Shown here piece after piece: positions 27,746 through 39,043 of a DNA stretch of 64,000 nt. The position numbers and the translations under genes are program-made. Every line of letters starts with the position of its first letter. Within the stretch, counting starts at the first letter, position 1. The notes under the pieces are model-generated. The model saw only the letters and a list, made by a program, of their open reading frames with translations. It was not told the origin of the DNA and did not search any database. This DNA comes from Chromobacterium paludis (GTDB taxonomy: Bacteria; Pseudomonadota; Gammaproteobacteria; Burkholderiales; Chromobacteriaceae), in NCBI RefSeq assembly GCF_008275125.1, contig NZ_CP043473.1, forward strand, positions 992,001 through 1,056,000. Reading direction: 5' to 3'.

Positions 27746-28216
27746 TCAAAACGGAATGTCGTCGTCCATGTCGTCCATGCGCGGAGCGGCTTTCGGCTCC
27801 TGGCGGCGCGGGGCGGCCGGGGCTTCCTGGCGCGGGGCCGGGGCGCTGTAGCCGTAACCGTCGTCCATGCCGCCACTCATGCCGCCGCCGGAGGAGGCGC
27901 CCATTTCGCTGCGGCCGCCTTGCAGGCTCAGTTCGTTGACGCGCACGTCCGGGGAGACGCGCTTGTTGCCGTCCTTGTCCTGCCATTCGCGCAGGGTCAG
28001 TTGGCCATACACGGTCACTTGTTGGCCTTTGGCCAGGTAGTTTTTCAGCGATTCACCGCGCTTGCCCCATACCTGGCAGCTGAACCAGTTGGTGGTTTTG
28101 CGTTCGCCGAAGCCGATGTCGCTGGCCACGCGGAACGACAGGACGGGTTCGCCGCTCGGGGTGTAGCGCAGTTCGGCGTCGGCGGCCAGGCGGCCGTCAA
28201 AGGTGATGCTGTTCAT
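27746..28216 (-). CDS. ssb: single-stranded DNA-binding protein SSB
   Basis: A 156-residue SSB. Residues 1-105 form the OB fold (ITFDGRLAADAELRYTPSGE, NWFSCQVWGKRGESL, KGQQVTVYGQL). A Gly/Pro-rich linker follows, and the tail ends in DDMDDDIPF, the acidic tip that recruits replication and repair partners. SSB coats single-stranded DNA as a tetramer. It is close to uvrA, as in many proteobacteria. The first residues (MNSITFDG) are somewhat shorter than the usual MASVNKV start, which is a common variation in this group. Confidence 0.96.
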   Translation of the reverse strand: MNSITFDGRLAADAELRYTPSGEPVLSFRVASDIGFGERKTTNWFSCQVWGKRGESLKNYLAKGQQVTVYGQLTLREWQDKDGNKRVSPDVRVNELSLQGGRSEMGASSGGGMSGGMDDGYGYSAPAPRQEAPAAPRRQEPKAAPRMDDMDDDIPF

Positions 28217-28570
28217 TCAATTCTCCGGATAAGTTCAAACTGCTGGGCCTGCGTCGCGTGGGCGACCCGGCGCGGGGCCATGGCGGCGGCGCCAGGGCTT
28301 GTGGCGATGGTAGCCAAGCCGGCGCGCGGCTTAGGGAGGCGGCGCGCCGAAAGGCCAGATCCGGCTCCGCAGGGCGGGGCGGACGCGGGCCGAACGAATG
28401 GGCGCTATTATACACGGCAAACGCGCCGGCTTTGGTAGCGGCGGGCTGGATTGTGGTTTGCCGCGCAGGCGGGGCGGCGGCAATCTGGATATTCTGGGTG
28501 TGAGACGCATGCCGGGGTGAACCGATGGGCGCCTGGCTGGTCTGTCTGAGTCTGTTTGAAAGGATGAAGC
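28217..28570. promoter_or_regulatory. divergent ssb / OmpA-lipoprotein intergenic region
   Basis: A 354-base GC-rich gap with no gene. On the minus strand TATAAT (reverse of 28407-28412) is a perfect -10 hexamer for ssb, though no good -35 is visible 17 bases before it. I saw no clear LexA-type CTG-N10-CAG site. On the plus strand AAAGGATG directly before 28571 provides the ribosome-binding site of the lipoprotein. Confidence 0.4.
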
Positions 28571-29239
28571 ATGAATAAGAATGCAGTGGTTGCCGCGCTG
28601 GTCGCGGCTAGCTTGGCCGGCCTTTCCGGTTGCGCCAATATGAGCGATACGCAAAAAGGCGTGGGCGGCGGCGCGGCCATCGGCGCCGGCTTGGGCGCGG
28701 CGATAGGCGCCCTGACGGCGGGCGGCCACACCGGCCGCAGCGCGGCCACCGGCGCGGCCATTGGCGGCTTGCTTGGCGCGGGCGGCGGCTATCTGTGGTC
28801 GCAGCACATGCAAAAGCAGAAGGAGGCGATGGAGCAGGCCACGCGTGGCACCGGCATCGGCGTGAGCCAGACTGCCGACAACCGGCTGAAGATCAACATC
28901 CCCAGCGACGCCTCGTTCGCCACCAACAGCTACGCGCTGCGTCCCAGCCTGAAGCCGGTATTGGACAAGCTGGCCACCACCTTGCAGCAAAACCCGGTGA
29001 CTTCGGTCAACATCATCGGCCATACCGACAACACCGGCAGCGACGCGATCAACAACCCGCTGTCCGTCAATCGCGCCAGGGCGACGCAAAGCTATCTGGT
29101 CTCGCGCGGCGTCGACATCAACCGCATCGGCATAGACGGCCGCGGCTCGCGCGAGCCGGTGGCGGACAATGGCACGGCATCCGGCCGCGCGATGAACCGT
29201 CGCGTGGAAATCTACGTGGCGGAGCCGGCGCAGAAATAA
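28571..29239 (+). CDS. OmpA-family outer-membrane lipoprotein (YiaD-like)
   Basis: A 222-residue protein with a lipoprotein signal ending in LAGLSGC (lipobox, Cys21). A glycine-rich segment follows (VGGGAAIGAGLGAAIGAL and GAAIGGLLGAGGGYL, about residues 31-76), as in glycine-zipper lipoproteins. The C-terminal 110 residues are an OmpA domain that binds peptidoglycan (SYALRPSLKPVLDKL, IIGHTDNTGSD, NRARATQSYLVSRG, NRRVEIYV). It links the outer membrane to the cell wall. A strong hairpin follows. Confidence 0.92.
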   Translation: MNKNAVVAALVAASLAGLSGCANMSDTQKGVGGGAAIGAGLGAAIGALTAGGHTGRSAATGAAIGGLLGAGGGYLWSQHMQKQKEAMEQATRGTGIGVSQTADNRLKINIPSDASFATNSYALRPSLKPVLDKLATTLQQNPVTSVNIIGHTDNTGSDAINNPLSVNRARATQSYLVSRGVDINRIGIDGRGSREPVADNGTASGRAMNRRVEIYVAEPAQK

Positions 29240-29257
29240 GCGTCTTTGCCAAAGCGC

Positions 29258-29291
29258 AAGGGCGGCCCCGCGTGAGTGCGGGGCCGCCCTT
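29258..29291. terminator. hairpin between convergent genes
   Basis: AAGGGCGGCCCCGC and GCGGGGCCGCCCTT form a perfect 14-bp stem around GTGAGT, between the convergent lipoprotein and MFS genes. It probably works in both directions. Confidence 0.75.
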
Positions 29292-29312
29292 GTCGCGTGA
29301 TGCGGGAGGGGA

Positions 29313-30701
29313 TCAGAACGTGGCGTCTATCAGCCGCTGCACTTCCGTCTCGTCCCATTGTTGCTGGGAAACCTTCAGGTAGGCCACACGGTCGGCCAGC
29401 ACCACGACGGCCTCATGCACGCCGGCCACGCCGGCCAGCTCGTTCGACAACGCGTCCGCGTCGCCGCTCCAGGCTTCGCCGATGTGGAACATCACCGAAC
29501 GCACGGCCTTGGGCGGCTGCATGCTCAGCGACCAGATCAGCCAGGACAGCATCAGCACGGTGGTGAAGCCAAACACGCCGGCCGGGCCGAAGTGGGTGTA
29601 CAGCCAGCCGCCGGCCGCCGCGCCCAGGAACAGGCCAAAGGACTGCGAGGTGTTGTACACGCCTATGGCGGTGCCCTTGGCGTCCGCCGGGGCGATCTTG
29701 GAGATCAGCGAGGGCAGGGTGGCTTCCAGGATGTTGAAGGCGATGAAATACAGCGTCAGCCAGGCCGCGATCAGCCAGAAGCTGTCCAGCGCCAGCGCCA
29801 TGCCCAGCTGGGCGGCGGTCATCAGCGCGATGGCGCCGACGAACACTTGCTTCAGTTTGGCCTTTTTCTCGCCGTAGATGATGGCCGGCACCATCAGGAA
29901 GAAGCCTATCACCGTCACCGGCAGATACACCTCCCAGTGCTGGGATTTGTCCAGGTGGGCGGTCTTGATCAGCGCGAACGGAATGGTGACGAACATAGCC
30001 ATCTGTGCCGCATGCAGCGCGAAGATGCCGTAATTGAGGCGCAGCAGCTGGCCGTTTTTCAGAACGGACGGCAGGCGCTTGGCGTTGGCCTCGGTATCAG
30101 AGTGGAAGCGCGATTGCGCGGGGTCCGGGATGATCAGCCACACGCCCAGCAATGCCGCCAGCGACAGGAAGCCGGTGAGGGCGAAGATGCCGTTGACGCC
30201 TATGTATTTGGCCAGGATGGGACCGACGACCAGGCTGACGGCGAAGGTGGTGCCGATGGACATGCCTATCATCGCCATGGCCTTGGTACGGTTCTCCTCG
30301 CGCGTCAGGTCGGCCAGCAGGGCGGTGATGGCGGCGGAAATGGCGCCGGCGCCCTGGATCACGCGGCCAACGGTCAACGTGGCGATGTCATGTGCGCCGG
30401 CGGCGACGAAGCTGCCGATGGCGAACAGGAGCAGGCCGCCGTAGATCACTTTCTTGCGGCCTATGCGGTCGGACAGCATGCCCAGCGGCAGCTGCAATAT
30501 GGCCTGTGTCAGGCCGTAGCTGCCCAGGGCGATGCCGATCAGGGTGTGGTTGTCCGCGCCTTGCAGGGTCTTGGCGTAGATCGCGAACACGGGAAGGATT
30601 AGGAACATGCCCAGCATGCGCAGGGCGTAGATACCAGCCAGCCCCAGGCTGGCGCGCAGTTCGGTGGCATTCATGCGGTGGGTTTTCGGATTTTTCGACA
30701 T
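29313..30701 (-). CDS. MFS transporter
   Basis: About 462 residues with 12 hydrophobic segments. The MFS signature between helices 2 and 3 is [17 protein letters not shown], and the first half has [20 protein letters not shown]. The C-terminal 80 residues after the last helix form a small soluble domain ([20 protein letters not shown]), possibly a ferredoxin-like regulatory module. The start is uncertain: ATG 30701 is given, but ATG 30674 would also leave the first helix intact. It is divergent from uvrA, an order common in betaproteobacteria. Substrate unknown; drug or small-molecule efflux is likely for this subgroup. Confidence 0.85.
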   Translation of the reverse strand: MSKNPKTHRMNATELRASLGLAGIYALRMLGMFLILPVFAIYAKTLQGADNHTLIGIALGSYGLTQAILQLPLGMLSDRIGRKKVIYGGLLLFAIGSFVAAGAHDIATLTVGRVIQGAGAISAAITALLADLTREENRTKAMAMIGMSIGTTFAVSLVVGPILAKYIGVNGIFALTGFLSLAALLGVWLIIPDPAQSRFHSDTEANAKRLPSVLKNGQLLRLNYGIFALHAAQMAMFVTIPFALIKTAHLDKSQHWEVYLPVTVIGFFLMVPAIIYGEKKAKLKQVFVGAIALMTAAQLGMALALDSFWLIAAWLTLYFIAFNILEATLPSLISKIAPADAKGTAIGVYNTSQSFGLFLGAAAGGWLYTHFGPAGVFGFTTVLMLSWLIWSLSMQPPKAVRSVMFHIGEAWSGDADALSNELAGVAGVHEAVVVLADRVAYLKVSQQQWDETEVQRLIDATF

Positions 30702-30833
30702 GCTGAAGTTAACGACCGCGCCGGGCAAATGGATGACGCGTTTACATTGGACATTGCACGGACGAGTGGAGCCAGCCCGGCCAAGTCGGGTATATTAACA
30801 GGTTCCCTGACCGACGGTGAGTTACAGCTTTTT

Positions 30834-33674
<2,841 letters not shown>

Positions 33675-33798
33675 GCGCCGAATGACACGGGAAAATCGAT
33701 AGGCCCCAAGAACGCATTGGCCCGGAAAGCACAAAAGAGCACGAAACTAAAGGGCTTCGAAATGAGGCTTTTGGCGCCGCTGACAAGCCCTTGTTAGC

Positions 33799-33825
33799 GT
33801 TTGCGCCGGCGGCGCCGACGCAAAC
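33799..33825. terminator. stem-loop after uvrA
   Basis: GTTTGCG (33799-33805) pairs with CGCAAAC (33819-33825) around a GC-rich core, followed by CTTTCG. It lies in the 250-base gap between uvrA and the VOC gene and is a plausible weak terminator. Confidence 0.45.
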
Positions 33826-33924
33826 CTTTCGTGTCGTTTCGTGGATTTTGTGGCCAATCAAAGTTTTTAGATATAACCGACGCCGGCTCGACCGGCGCCA
33901 AACCATCGCACACAAGAGGCAGGC

Positions 33925-34371
33925 ATGCTGAGCTTAGGCAAAATCGACCACATCCACATCCGCGTCAAGGACGTGGCCATCGCCCTGAAATGGTACCAGC
34001 GCGTGCTGGGCCTGGCCCCGGACGCACGCTACAAGACGGACGGCGAGCACAACGCCGCCATGCTGGCCAACGCCAGCGGCAATGTGCGGCTGGCCATCAG
34101 CGAGGACGCCGACGCCGCGCCATCGAGCGCGCAGGGCGCCGTAGCCTTTGTCGTCAGCGGCCAGGAGTTCGTGGAATGGATAGACCAGTTGGCCGGCGAG
34201 CGCGTGGTCAATCGCGAGGGCCAAACCATCGCCCGGGACTCGGTGCGCGACCACCGCTTCTTCTGCGCGCTGTCTTTCGTCGATCCGTTCGGCAACCCGT
34301 TCGAAATCGTCAGCTACGACCACACCTGGCTGGTGGGCAAGCTGAAGCTGAGCGGGCGGCTGGCCGTCTGA
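33925..34371 (+). CDS. VOC-family (glyoxalase/dioxygenase fold) protein
   Basis: A 148-residue protein. IDHIHIRVKDVAIALKWYQ starts the first beta-alpha-beta module (potential metal ligand His), and SFVDPFGNPFEIVSYDHTW ends the second with the typical DPxGN-E motif. GAGGCAGGC is upstream. The family includes glyoxalases, extradiol dioxygenases and antibiotic-binding proteins. Nothing nearby reveals the substrate. Confidence 0.88.
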   Translation: MLSLGKIDHIHIRVKDVAIALKWYQRVLGLAPDARYKTDGEHNAAMLANASGNVRLAISEDADAAPSSAQGAVAFVVSGQEFVEWIDQLAGERVVNREGQTIARDSVRDHRFFCALSFVDPFGNPFEIVSYDHTWLVGKLKLSGRLAV

Positions 34372-34425
34372 TCGCCATCATTCCCGACACCCGCCGCGAG
34401 CGGGTGTTTTTGTTTGGAGAGCATC

Positions 34426-34740
34426 ATGAGCCATTATCTGGCTGACAATCCCGCCCCCGAAGACGTGGCGGCGCTGCCGGGGCTGACCTTGCTGGAGTTT
34501 GGCGTGGACTGGTGTCCGCATTGCCAGGCCGCGCAGCCCTGGTTGGCGCAGTTTCTAGCCGCGCGGCCACAGCTGCGCCATTTGGCGGCGGAGGACGGCA
34601 AGGGCCGGCGCTTGGGGCGGCTGTACGGCGTCAAGCTATGGCCCAGCTTCATTCTGCTGCGCGACGGCGTGGAGATCGGCCGCGCGGTGAGGCCGCAGCG
34701 CCTGGCCGAGCTGGAGGCCATGGTCTCGGGCTGGCTCTGA
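34426..34740 (+). CDS. thioredoxin-like protein
   Basis: A 104-residue single-domain thioredoxin fold with active site DWCPHCQ in place of WCGPC. The cis-Pro is in KLWPSFILLRDG. No signal peptide, so it is cytoplasmic. ATG 34426 has GGAGAG upstream and is preferred over TTG 34414. A WCPHC active site is seen in atypical thioredoxins and reductant proteins; partner unknown. Confidence 0.87.
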   Translation: MSHYLADNPAPEDVAALPGLTLLEFGVDWCPHCQAAQPWLAQFLAARPQLRHLAAEDGKGRRLGRLYGVKLWPSFILLRDGVEIGRAVRPQRLAELEAMVSGWL

Positions 34741-34829
34741 GGTGGCCTGCAATCCGTCCATTCCATTGCCATTGAAATGACGTTTGCGTAACAATGTCAG
34801 GAAAATGTCAGCTAGGACGGAGTGTCGGG

Positions 34830-35588
34830 ATGGGTGGGTTCGATCAAGGGGTGGATGCTTGGGCGCTATGCATGCGCAATGTGCGCAAGCGTTTTGACCG
34901 GCCGGTGATAGACGGGCTGGACCTGCGCGTGCGGCGCGGCGAGTTTTACACCTTGCTGGGCGCCAACGGCGCCGGCAAGACCACCACGCTGCGCATGGCC
35001 GTGGGCCTGCTGGCGCCGGATGGCGGCGATATCGCCGTGCTGGGGCGCGATGCGCGGACGGAGGCCGTCGAGGTCAAGCGGCGGGTGGCCTATCTGCCGG
35101 ACGAGCCCTTGCTGTACGACAGGCTCAAGCCCTACGAATACCTGGAGTTCGTCTCCGGGTTGTGGGGCGTGCCGCCAAACGAGGCGCGCGGCCGGGCGGA
35201 GCGGCTGCTGAGCATGCTGGGCCTGGCCGATCACGCGGAGGAGCTGGTGGAAGGCTTTTCCCGCGGCATGCGGCAAAAGCTGTCGCTGGCCGGCGCGCTG
35301 ATCCACGAGCCGGAATTGATCGTGCTGGACGAGCCGCTGACCGGCTTGGACGCCGCCGCGTCGCGGCTGGTGAAGGACTTGCTGCTGCGGCACGTGGCCG
35401 ACGGCGGCACGGTGATCCTGAGCACCCACATCATGGAAGTGGCGGAACGGCTGGCGCAGCGCATAGGGATTTTGTGCGGCGGCCGGCTGGTGGCAGAAGG
35501 CACGCTGGATGAGTTGCGGACCCGCGCGGGCAGCGAGGATGCCACGCTGGAGCAGCTGTTCCTTTCCATGACGGAGGCGGCGGTATGA
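34830..35588 (+). CDS. ABC transporter ATP-binding protein
   Basis: A 252-residue ABC ATPase of the CcmA/multidrug export type. Walker A LLGANGAGKTTTL, an unusual signature FSRGMRQKLSLAGAL, and Walker B LIVLDEPLTGLD are followed by the switch His in LSTHIMEV. ATG 34830 with AGGACGGAG upstream is preferred over ATG 34794. It couples by a four-base overlap to the permease gene that follows, so the two form an exporter. Substrate unknown. Confidence 0.9.
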   Translation: MGGFDQGVDAWALCMRNVRKRFDRPVIDGLDLRVRRGEFYTLLGANGAGKTTTLRMAVGLLAPDGGDIAVLGRDARTEAVEVKRRVAYLPDEPLLYDRLKPYEYLEFVSGLWGVPPNEARGRAERLLSMLGLADHAEELVEGFSRGMRQKLSLAGALIHEPELIVLDEPLTGLDAAASRLVKDLLLRHVADGGTVILSTHIMEVAERLAQRIGILCGGRLVAEGTLDELRTRAGSEDATLEQLFLSMTEAAV

Positions 35589-37009
35589 GCTCAGCCTTCG
35601 CGCCGGGCGGCGCGGCCTGGCTGGTCTGGCAGGAGTGCCGCTTTCAGTTGCTGTCCAGTTGCCGCGTGATCCGGCGAGAAGGGCGGCTCAGGCGGGTGCC
35701 GCCGCTGCGCTGGCCGTCTCTGATTCTGCTGTTGCTGTTGGCGCATGGCTTCGCCTGGATGATGCTGAGCCTGTCGCCGGCGGGCCATTTCTCCCGGCCG
35801 GCGCTGGCGATGACTTTGTTTGCCGCCTGGTTGCTGATGAGCATGCAAGCGACGCTGCGCGCCATCAATGCGCTGGCCGGTCGCGGCGATCTGGAGCTGC
35901 TGCGCATGGCGCCGCTGCAGCCCGGCGTCGCGTTGCGCGCGCGGTTGTGCGGCATTGCCGCCGCGGTGTCGGCCAGCTGGCTGATGTTTCTCGTCTCTCT
36001 GATTGACGTCGGGCTGTTTCGGGGGAGTTGGCATTGGCTGGCCTTGCTGCCGGCGGTCCTGGCCTCCGCCTTGCTGGCCGCCGCCCTGGCCTTGCTGCGC
36101 GGCTTGGGCGCGGCGCGTTTGCTGCGCTTTGGCAGGGTGATGGCCATGGTGCTGGGCATGCTGGTATTTCTGGCCACGCAATTGCCGTCCCGCGTGCCGG
36201 CCGTTGAAAAGTGGCTGAGCGGCATCATGAGTGACGCATTGGGACCCTGGGCAGAGCTGGCCAGCCGCTTGGGGTTCTTTGGCGGCGTGCTGCAGGGCGA
36301 GCCGCTGGCGTTGGCGGCCTGGGTGGCGCTGGCGGCGCTTGGTTTCATGCTGGCTGGCCTTGGCTTGGCCGGCTCTTTCGGCTCGGCCTCTCTGGCGGTA
36401 AGCGGCCATGGCGCCCTGTCGTATCGGAACGCCGCTGCCGGCATCCGGCGCTTTCATGGCGGCATGCGGGCGCTGGTGTTCAAGGAGTGGCGCTTGCTGC
36501 GGCGCAGCCCGCAGGCGCTGGCGCAGTCCGTTTTGGAAATGTTCTATCTGCTGCCTGCCTCGATGGGCTTGTTCAATCATGCGGCTTTGATTGTTCCCGG
36601 CCTGGCTGGCTTGCTGACGTTCGCTGTCTGCCATTTGGCGGGCGATGTGTGCGGCAAGCTCTACCATCTGGACCAGGCGGCGGATTTGCTGGCGCTGGCG
36701 CCGCAGCCTGACTCGCGCTGGAAGCTGGCGCGCGCGATGGCCTGCTGTCTGCCCTTGCAGCTGCTGGCTCTGCCGGGCGCGTGCTGGCTGCTGTGGCGGG
36801 ATCCGCTGAGCGGCGTGGCGGCGCTGGCGGCCTTGTTGCTGGGCGCGCCGCTCAGTTGCCGGATAGGCATGACGCTGGGCACGCCCACTGCCAGCAAGCG
36901 GGAGGACAGGCTGGGCAATATGGGCTGGCAGGCTGGCGTGGCGGAGTTTTTGCACGCCCTATTGTGGGCCGGAACGGTGTTTGGCCTGGCGGCGCGGAAT
37001 GTTGTCTAG
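35585..37009 (+). CDS. ABC transporter permease
   Basis: A 474-residue integral membrane protein with about ten hydrophobic segments (for example LILLLLLAHGFAWMMLSLSP and LLPAVLASALLAAALALL). It resembles the large, poorly conserved permeases paired with CcmA-type ATPases. Start overlaps the ATPase stop (ATGA). The central loop (about residues 290-310) is basic and cytoplasmic. No substrate clue. Confidence 0.85.
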   Translation: MSSAFAPGGAAWLVWQECRFQLLSSCRVIRREGRLRRVPPLRWPSLILLLLLAHGFAWMMLSLSPAGHFSRPALAMTLFAAWLLMSMQATLRAINALAGRGDLELLRMAPLQPGVALRARLCGIAAAVSASWLMFLVSLIDVGLFRGSWHWLALLPAVLASALLAAALALLRGLGAARLLRFGRVMAMVLGMLVFLATQLPSRVPAVEKWLSGIMSDALGPWAELASRLGFFGGVLQGEPLALAAWVALAALGFMLAGLGLAGSFGSASLAVSGHGALSYRNAAAGIRRFHGGMRALVFKEWRLLRRSPQALAQSVLEMFYLLPASMGLFNHAALIVPGLAGLLTFAVCHLAGDVCGKLYHLDQAADLLALAPQPDSRWKLARAMACCLPLQLLALPGACWLLWRDPLSGVAALAALLLGAPLSCRIGMTLGTPTASKREDRLGNMGWQAGVAEFLHALLWAGTVFGLAARNVV

Positions 37010-37072
37010 GCGCGGCGCTATCGGATGGGCGCGAGGGGATGAGGCGGAGCGGGTCTGGGGGCGAGGAATGCG

Positions 37073-37101
37073 AGGCCGGCTGTCTGGCGGAGAGCCGGCC
37101 T
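37073..37101. terminator. stem-loop between permease and chitinase genes
   Basis: AGGCCGGCT (37073-37081) pairs perfectly with AGCCGGCCT (37093-37101). It lies between convergent genes and lacks a strong T tract. Confidence 0.55.
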
Positions 37102-37113
37102 GGGCTGGGGCGC

Positions 37114-38433
37114 CTACTTCAGCTTGATGCCCCAGTTGTCTTCTACGCAGCGTTGATAATTGCCGGCCTGCAGCGCGCTATACGGCGTTTGATAGCTGAC
37201 CAGCTGGCATTGGTAGTCGTGCTGCCAGCGCCAGTCTTTTTCCCAATAAATATTGTAGGAGGCGGAGCTGGCCGATGTGAAGCGCTGCATATTGGCGCAG
37301 GACAGCTGTTCGCTGCCGTAGTCCCAGCCCAGGTCGTGGGCGAATTGCTTGTAGTAGTCGATGCGGTTCTGCGCGGACTGGCGCTCGGTGCCGCCGCCGC
37401 ACTCGGCGTTGATGATCATGATGGTGGTGGCGAAGTTGTTGCCGGCGCCGGCGGCCTTGTCCGCGGCGTTGGGCACCCAGGTGCCGTCTATCACGTGCAG
37501 CATGGATGGCTTGGGCGGCTGCGGATAGACGAAGAAGAAGGTGGCGGAGGCGAGGTTGAGCCAGGTGCTGGCCACCAGATCCGGGTTTTGCAGCAGCACG
37601 GATTGATCGCCGTTGTTCATCGCTTGGGAGAAGGGGCCGTAATTGTAGTTGTATGACAGCTGCTTGGCGCCGCGGCCGAAGTATTTCTTCCAGCTGCCGT
37701 CGGCGTTCTTGCCGCAGGTCCACACCTTGTTGAACACCGGATCGTCGCATTCGATGTTGTAGCCGCAGCCGGGGCCGGTTTCGGTGCAGCCCATTTCGCG
37801 CAGATAGGCCAGGCCCTGGCGCCATTGCGGGATGCTGTCGCTGGCGTCGTGGTTGCCGGTTTCCTGGCCGAAATGGGCGAACATGGTGGCCAGGCTGTGG
37901 CGGCAGATGGCGTCGGCGTCGCGGCCGTCCGAGTAGTCGTCGCAGACGGCTGGAAACTTGGCTACGGCTTGCAGGAAGCGGGTGTAGGTGTAGCTGGCGT
38001 CGCGGCGCGGGAAATAGTAATCCCACTTGGCGGCGGGCAGCAGCCGCTCCACGCGGCGCACGTTGAGCGGGTTGGCTGCCCGTCCCGGCGTCACTTGTTC
38101 CACCTGATCGTTGGGCAGGGTGCGGATGGAAGCCTTGACCGTGCGGAAGAAGCTGTTGTCGGTCAGGTCGGCCTCGTGCTGCAGGGCTTGCTGCAGCGTG
38201 GGGATGGAGGGGGCGACGTCATCGAGCCTGCGCAGCGCGCCGCCGACATGGGCGATCCACGTGCCCTTGGGGTTGATGCCGGGCGCCTCGCCGCGGCTGG
38301 GCCATTTGGCCTGCCAGTCGCGGCCCTGCCATTGCACGACTTGACCCTTCTGGTAGGCGGTTGCGGCGTTCCAGGGGGCGGCCAGCGCGGGGCCGGCTAG
38401 CAAAAGCAGGGCGAGTGTGGCGATTGGTTTCAT
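37114..38433 (-). CDS. secreted GH19 chitinase with chitin-binding domain
   Basis: A 439-residue secreted enzyme. Signal peptide MKPIATLALLLLAGPALA is followed by a carbohydrate-binding module of the CBM5/12 type (WNAATAYQKGQVVQWQGRDW, with aromatic residues for chitin). The catalytic GH19 domain runs from about residue 125 to the end; the general acid is probably Glu191 in FAHFGQETG, and YFGRGAKQLSYNYNYGPFSQ is the other conserved GH19 segment. It cleaves chitin by inversion. AGGAGG precedes the start. A palindrome lies about 90 bases upstream of the start. Confidence 0.94.
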   Translation of the reverse strand: MKPIATLALLLLAGPALAAPWNAATAYQKGQVVQWQGRDWQAKWPSRGEAPGINPKGTWIAHVGGALRRLDDVAPSIPTLQQALQHEADLTDNSFFRTVKASIRTLPNDQVEQVTPGRAANPLNVRRVERLLPAAKWDYYFPRRDASYTYTRFLQAVAKFPAVCDDYSDGRDADAICRHSLATMFAHFGQETGNHDASDSIPQWRQGLAYLREMGCTETGPGCGYNIECDDPVFNKVWTCGKNADGSWKKYFGRGAKQLSYNYNYGPFSQAMNNGDQSVLLQNPDLVASTWLNLASATFFFVYPQPPKPSMLHVIDGTWVPNAADKAAGAGNNFATTIMIINAECGGGTERQSAQNRIDYYKQFAHDLGWDYGSEQLSCANMQRFTSASSASYNIYWEKDWRWQHDYQCQLVSYQTPYSALQAGNYQRCVEDNWGIKLK

Positions 38434-38520
38434 ATTGGTCCTCCTGTGGCGGGGCTGTGCCGGGCGGCACGTAATACCACTATGGAACCAATATGAAATA
38501 TGTCAAATGCAAATTTATTC

Positions 38521-38538
38521 GTTCATGATTTCATGAAC
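38521..38538. promoter_or_regulatory. palindromic operator-like site upstream of the chitinase
   Basis: GTTCATGA-TT-TCATGAAC is a perfect inverted repeat with 8-bp arms, between infA and the chitinase gene. It lies eight bases after the infA stop. AT-rich DNA between it and the chitinase start holds the likely promoter. A dimeric regulator site is the likeliest reading, but a 3' stem of infA is also possible. Confidence 0.45.
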
Positions 38539-38545
38539 GCGATGC

Positions 38546-38809
38546 TTAGCGGCGGTGATGCGAAGGGCGCGGGCCGGCGCCGGGATTGGCGGTCGGGTGG
38601 CGGAAATTGATGCGGCCCTTGCTCAGGTCATACGGCGACATTTCCACGGTGACGCGGTCGCCCAGCAGCACGCGGATGCGGTGCATCTTCATTTTGCCGG
38701 AGCCGTAGGCCAGGATTTCCATATTGTTGTCCAGTCTCACGCGAAAGCGCGATTCCGGCAGCATTTCAATGACGACGCCTTCAAGTTCGATCATGTCTTC
38801 CTTGGACAT
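38546..38809 (-). CDS. infA: translation initiation factor IF-1 (extended paralogue)
   Basis: An 87-residue IF-1. The S1/OB fold is complete: [61 protein letters not shown] basic, Pro-rich tail of about 15 residues ([13 protein letters not shown]) extends beyond the usual 72. Stand-alone infA genes with such tails are known as second copies in betaproteobacteria, distinct from the one in the ribosomal protein operon. AGGAAG precedes the start. IF-1 occupies the ribosomal A site during initiation; it can also act as an RNA chaperone in cold. Confidence 0.92.
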   Translation of the reverse strand: MSKEDMIELEGVVIEMLPESRFRVRLDNNMEILAYGSGKMKMHRIRVLLGDRVTVEMSPYDLSKGRINFRHPTANPGAGPRPSHHRR

Positions 38810-39043
38810 GGACTTCCTTTCTGTTTTGTTGATACGGGCAATGCAATGGCCGCGCCGGCGGTCTGCTGCGACTGTAGCGGGCGGGCGATGGAGCTTCGAT
38901 TTCGGTAACCCAGCGGGCCGGGCTTTTCCCGGGAGGCAAGGCGCCGCGTCTGGCCGAGCCGGCGCGAGCGAGAAGTAGAGGCTCCTTTATTTTACCGCTA
39001 AAGCCCCGCGGCGTCAGCCGTTAATTTCATGAGGCGCGCCGAG

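Noticed and set aside
30702..30833. SOS (LexA) box for uvrA
   Set aside because: CTG and CAG words near 30808-30828 are 15 bases apart, not 10, so they do not form a LexA site.
38434..38545. Quorum-sensing (CviR/lux-type) box before the chitinase gene
   Set aside because: Chitinases in Chromobacterium can be quorum-controlled, but no CTG-rich lux-type palindrome was found here. The only palindrome is a different sequence.
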